Source: Fimbriimonas sp.
GTDB lineage: Bacteria > Armatimonadota > Fimbriimonadia > Fimbriimonadales > Fimbriimonadaceae
Assembly: GCA_030447945.1 (NCBI GenBank)
Contig: JAUJNV010000094.1
Span: forward strand, 1 to 8,493
Reading direction: 5' to 3'
Length of the DNA stretch: 8,493 bases
In this document: piece by piece, positions 6,556 to 8,493 of the stretch
How the letters are laid out: each line of letters opens with the position of its first letter
Position numbering within the stretch: the first letter of the stretch is position 1
Program-made: the position numbers and the translations under genes
Notes under the pieces: generated by a model
What the model saw: only the letters and a program-made list of their open reading frames with translations
The model's database searches: none
Told to the model about the DNA's origin: nothing

Positions 6556-6939
6556 ATGTCCAGCAGCTTCGGGACGCTGTTCCGCATCACCACGTGGGGC
6601 GAGTCGCACGGCGGGGGGGTTGGGGTGGTGGTGGACGGCTGCCCGCCTCGGGTGCCGGTGTCCTTGGAGGAGATCCAGGCCGAGCTGGACCGGCGGCGGC
6701 CCGGGCAGTCGCGGATCGTGACGCAGCGGAAGGAGAGCGATACCGTCGAGATCCTCAGCGGCGTCCAGGACGGGCTCGCGCTAGGGACGCCGATCCTGAT
6801 GATGGTCCGCAACGAGGACCAGCGGTCGCGCGACTACGCGGAGATGGCGGAGAAGTACCGGCCGTCGCACGCGGACTTCGCCTACGATGCGAAGTACGGC
6901 ATCCGTGCTGTCGCCGGAGGAGGTAGAGCCTCGGCGCGG
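6556..6939 (+). pseudogene. aroC: Chorismate synthase, N-terminal 128 codons only
   Basis: AroC converts 5-enolpyruvylshikimate-3-phosphate to chorismate, the last common step of aromatic amino acid synthesis, using reduced FMN. Recognition is certain: [20 protein letters not shown] (GESHG at residues 15-19, with H18 the first conserved catalytic histidine), [45 protein letters not shown] (H105 the second conserved histidine) and GGGRASAR at 121-128. The family continues with ETIGRVAAGAI and reaches about 360-390 residues. Here homology ends at R128. The open frame continues to 8079, but only as the antisense of the integrase gene, so the two thirds that hold most of the FMN and substrate sites are missing. 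As read, the product cannot be active; the 3' part should lie beyond the element, or the contig is chimeric. Confidence 0.93.
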
Positions 6940-7899
6940 CTCCCCGGCGCCGGCGAGCAGGGCGTGACAGGCCCGGATCACGTTCCGGGGATCGAGCGGG
7001 GGGCCGATCGTCGTGGCGAAGACGTAGCCGCCTTCCTGCCACCGGTCGCCGGCGGCCAGCCGCTCGAACGCCTGCCGGTCGTGGTGGGCGCGGAGCGACG
7101 CGACGAGCGAGGGGGGCAGCCGGACGGTCCGACGCGACTTCGGGGTCTTGGGTTCCTTCAGGATCAGGCTTCCGTCGATCCGTTGCAGGGCGCGCCGGAC
7201 GCGGAGGCTTCGCCCGTCGAGGTCGATGTCCTCCCAGCGCAGGCCGAGCGCTTCCCCCTGGCGCAGCCCCACGCTCAGCACGAGGCGGAAGAGGGCGCCG
7301 AGGCGGTGCCCCTCGCAGGCGGCGAGGACGGCGCGGGCCTCGGCGGCGGCGAACGGCTCGACCTCCCGCGCCTCCTGCCGGACCGGCTCGGTGAGGGCGG
7401 CGGCGTTGCGCGCGACGAACCCCCACCGGACCGCCTGGTTGAGCGCCGTCCGCAGGACCGCTCGGATGTGGTGGACTCGGCGTGGGGAGAGCCCGACGGC
7501 TTGCTTCTCCCGGAGCAGGGCCGCGACGTGCTGGGGGTCGAGCTTGGCGAGCCGGTGGTGCCCGAGCGCGGGGATCGCGTGCAGGCGGAGCACCTCGGCG
7601 TAGCTGGCGTAGGTCTTCGGCGCCTTGCCTGGCCTGACGGTGTCCTCCAGCCAGGACTCGAGGAATCGGCGGACGGTCTGGTCCCCGCCGGAGAGGTCGA
7701 GGCCGGCCTCGTACGTGCGGCGGGCGGCGCGCATGGCGGTCATCGCCTCGGCCTTGGTCCGGCCGTAGAAGCTCTTGCGCTTTGTCTTGCCGGGCGCGGC
7801 CTCGATCGTCAGGCTCGCCTCCCAGCGCCCGTCCTTGCGCTGGTAGCAGCCGCCCTCGTTTTGCCCGCGCTTCTTGCGCTTCGGGCGCTCCTCGTTCAT
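6781..7899 (-). pseudogene. Phage-type tyrosine recombinase/integrase, catalytic C-terminus missing
   Basis: ATG at 7899 has GGAGG 5 nt upstream. Residues 1-70 form a basic arm-binding region ([20 protein letters not shown] ... [11 protein letters not shown]). Residues 75-170 are the SAM-like core-binding domain ([12 protein letters not shown] ... [19 protein letters not shown]). The catalytic domain begins near 180: box I arginine R213 in [17 protein letters not shown] and the beta-hairpin lysine in [11 protein letters not shown] (about 251-254), then [19 protein letters not shown]. Family members continue with a HxLRHT box, a His/Trp and the nucleophilic Tyr within about 60-75 residues. Here integrase sequence ends at R322 (6934), and 50 meaningless codons of aroC antisense follow to the stop at 6781. 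The product lacks the nucleophile and would be inactive, though it might still bind DNA. A terminator-like hairpin separates it from the helix-turn-helix gene upstream. Confidence 0.88.
6934..6939. other. aroC / integrase junction at shared GCGCGG (possible attachment core)
   Basis: On the plus strand GCG CGG encodes the A-R of the aroC GGGRASAR motif. On the minus strand the same bases, CCG CGC, encode the P-R of the integrase stretch [11 protein letters not shown]. Left of the site the integrase frame makes no sense; right of it the aroC frame makes no sense. Both genes thus end within the same 6 bp, about the length of a tyrosine-recombinase overlap region, but also the size of ordinary microhomology or an assembly joint. 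Confidence 0.55.
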
Positions 7900-7918
7900 G
7901 TGGGCCTCCGTGGGGTGC

Positions 7919-7936
7919 GAGGTAAGCGAGGTAAGC
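7919..7936. repeat. Tandem 9-bp repeat GAGGTAAGC x2
   Basis: Two exact copies abut at 7919-7927 and 7928-7936, about 20 nt upstream of the integrase start and directly next to the terminator-like hairpin. Short tandem repeats beside int and att are often arm-type integrase or excisionase binding sites; that role is inference only. Confidence 0.45.
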
Positions 7937-7966
7937 GAAGAAAGGCCCGCCTTGCGGGGCGGGCCT
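7937..7966 (-). terminator. Terminator-like hairpin between the HTH gene and the integrase
   Basis: Perfect 9-bp stem AGGCCCGCC (7943-7951) with GGCGGGCCT (7958-7966) around a 6-nt loop. On the minus strand it is followed by TTCTTC; on the plus strand a G-rich run follows. It therefore points along the minus strand and would limit transcription from the HTH promoter into the integrase. The T tract is short, so strength is uncertain. Confidence 0.5.
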
Positions 7967-8015
7967 CGGGCGGGGGCGGGCTGCGGGACCCGCCCCCCGG
8001 TGCTAGGCTGTCGTT

Positions 8016-8044
8016 CCCCGCCGGCGGTGTCAGCGCCGGCGGGG
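8016..8044. other. Perfect 11-bp GC hairpin downstream of the HTH gene
   Basis: CCCCGCCGGCG (8016-8026) pairs with CGCCGGCGGGG (8034-8044) around GTGTCAG. No T-run follows on either strand, so it may be a weak terminator, an RNA structure or a protein-binding palindrome. CTGTCG occurs on both sides of it (8008-8013 and 8047-8052). Confidence 0.5.
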
Positions 8045-8080
8045 GTCTGTCGGGGGAAGCGGCGGCGTGCCGGGCTTAGG

Positions 8081-8335
8081 TCACGCGGCCGCTTTTCCCT
8101 CGTCTGTCGCGGCCGGTGCGTCGACCGGGACGGGCGTCTCCATTGCGCGGGTGAACTCGCCGCGCCGGACGAAGATCGTCCGCCCCCTGCCCGGCATGCG
8201 GAGGCGCGCCACGTTGAAGCGCCGGAGGTAGAGCCAGACGGTGCTCTCGCCCAGGCCGAACTCCTCAACGATCTGGGGAACGGTCAGCAGCGCCTCGGGG
8301 TCCTTGCCCTCGGCCGTGCTCGGTGCGTCGCTCAT
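8081..8335 (-). CDS. Small helix-turn-helix protein, excisionase/MerR-like (HTH_17 type)
   Basis: 84 residues from ATG 8335, with AAGGAG 9 nt upstream; an upstream start at 8425 is open but has no such site and overlaps the promoter. Residues 17-63 (LTVPQIVEEFGLGESTVWLY ... RTIFVRRGEFTRAM) have the winged-helix pattern of the HTH_17 family: helix, turn, recognition helix (GESTVWLYLRRF), then a basic wing (LRMPGRGRTIFVRR). Members are often excisionases or small regulators on phages and integrative plasmids. The tail (PVPVDAPAATDEGKAAA) is probably disordered. It lies 181 nt upstream of the integrase on the same strand with two hairpins between them, which supports a role as excisionase or as regulator of int. 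Which of these it is cannot be decided from sequence. Confidence 0.75.
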   Translation of the reverse strand: MSDAPSTAEGKDPEALLTVPQIVEEFGLGESTVWLYLRRFNVARLRMPGRGRTIFVRRGEFTRAMETPVPVDAPAATDEGKAAA

Positions 8336-8397
8336 GGCGCGTTGCTCCTTGGGTGGGAGGGCCCCTGATCGGCGGCAGCCCTCGTGCCTTGTCGGAT

Positions 8398-8425
8398 AGT
8401 CTACCAAACCTCTCGCGAACCGCAA
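8398..8425 (-). promoter_or_regulatory. Promoter of the HTH gene
   Basis: On the minus strand TTGCGG (8425-8420), a 16-nt spacer and TAGACT (8403-8398) form a plausible sigma-70-type promoter. It leaves a leader of roughly 55 nt with a proper Shine-Dalgarno, unlike the chromosomal genes to the left. Confidence 0.5.
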
Positions 8426-8457
8426 TCATCCTGCGTTCAACTTTCGGTTACGCCTCA

Positions 8458-8493
8458 TCAATCGGCGTCGAACGCGACCGGCTCGCGGGCGAG
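8458..8493 (-). CDS. Possible C-terminal end of an upstream element gene
   Basis: From the right edge the minus strand reads LAREPVAFDAD and then TGA (8460-8458), a plausible acidic protein end 33 bp before the HTH promoter. Only 11 codons are visible, so this is a weak call. Confidence 0.2.
   Translation of the reverse strand, partial: LAREPVAFDAD

Larger units (their letters stand above)
6934..8493. mobile_element. End of an integrative element (phage, ICE or integrative plasmid) in aroC; left boundary seen
   Basis: The integrase and a small helix-turn-helix gene of excisionase type, with their regulatory hairpins, lie to the right of a sharp break in aroC. Gene order and integrase position next to the boundary are those of an integrated element. 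The element continues beyond the window, so its type and size are unknown. A chimeric contig is the alternative. Confidence 0.55.

Noticed and set aside
7930..8060. Hairpins considered as a CRISPR or repeat array
   Set aside because: The two stems differ in sequence and there is no regular spacer pattern.
6940..8079. Extension of the aroC frame into a 507-residue 'fusion protein'
   Set aside because: All sequence after codon 128 is the reverse strand of a clear integrase gene, so the long frame is accidental.
7900..8268. N-terminal extension of the integrase to a start near 8268
   Set aside because: The extension reads arginine/serine-rich, overlaps the HTH gene and hairpins, and ignores the GGAGG site placed 5 nt before ATG 7899.

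Overview
The window is GC-rich bacterial DNA with compact genes, none of which identifies a phylum. Several chromosomal-type genes (the UPF0182 gene, the small anchored protein at 6000, aroC, and less clearly the deacetylase and the glycosidase) have a TANNNT-like -10 box only 6-10 nt before the start codon and no clear Shine-Dalgarno. This points to a lineage that uses leaderless or near-leaderless transcripts. The two genes at the right end have ordinary Shine-Dalgarno sites instead and look foreign.

Layout. 1-1680 (-): the N-terminal 560 codons of a UPF0182-family multi-pass membrane protein, running off the left edge. 1681-1857: an intergenic patch of quasi-palindromic words, a 17-bp inverted repeat and a four-unit heptamer repeat that is a G-quadruplex motif on the minus strand and contains the stop codon of the next gene. 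1848-2948 (-): an intact AcuC-like zinc deacetylase (histone deacetylase family). 2980-4248 (-): two unrecognised genes in lower-GC DNA; both look frame-disrupted. 4260-5914 (-): an exported GH51-like alpha-L-arabinofuranosidase whose 3' half needs about four frame changes to read through. 6000-6509 (+): a small membrane-anchored hypothetical protein. 6556-6939 (+): the first 128 codons of chorismate synthase (aroC).

Right end. aroC stops abruptly inside its conserved GGGRASAR(ET) motif, where it meets head-on a minus-strand tyrosine-recombinase gene. That gene stops abruptly just before its catalytic HxLRH box. Both genes break at the same six bases (GCGCGG, 6934-6939). Upstream of the integrase on the same strand lie a terminator-like hairpin, a tandem 9-bp repeat, a second perfect hairpin and a small helix-turn-helix gene of excisionase type with its own promoter. 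This is either the end of an integrative element whose attachment site lies inside its own integrase gene (as in archaeal SSV-type elements) and which has inserted into aroC, or a chimeric assembly joint. The sequence alone cannot decide.

The chromosomal genes do not form an obvious pathway. The most interesting part is the aroC/integrase junction and the small element module to its right.
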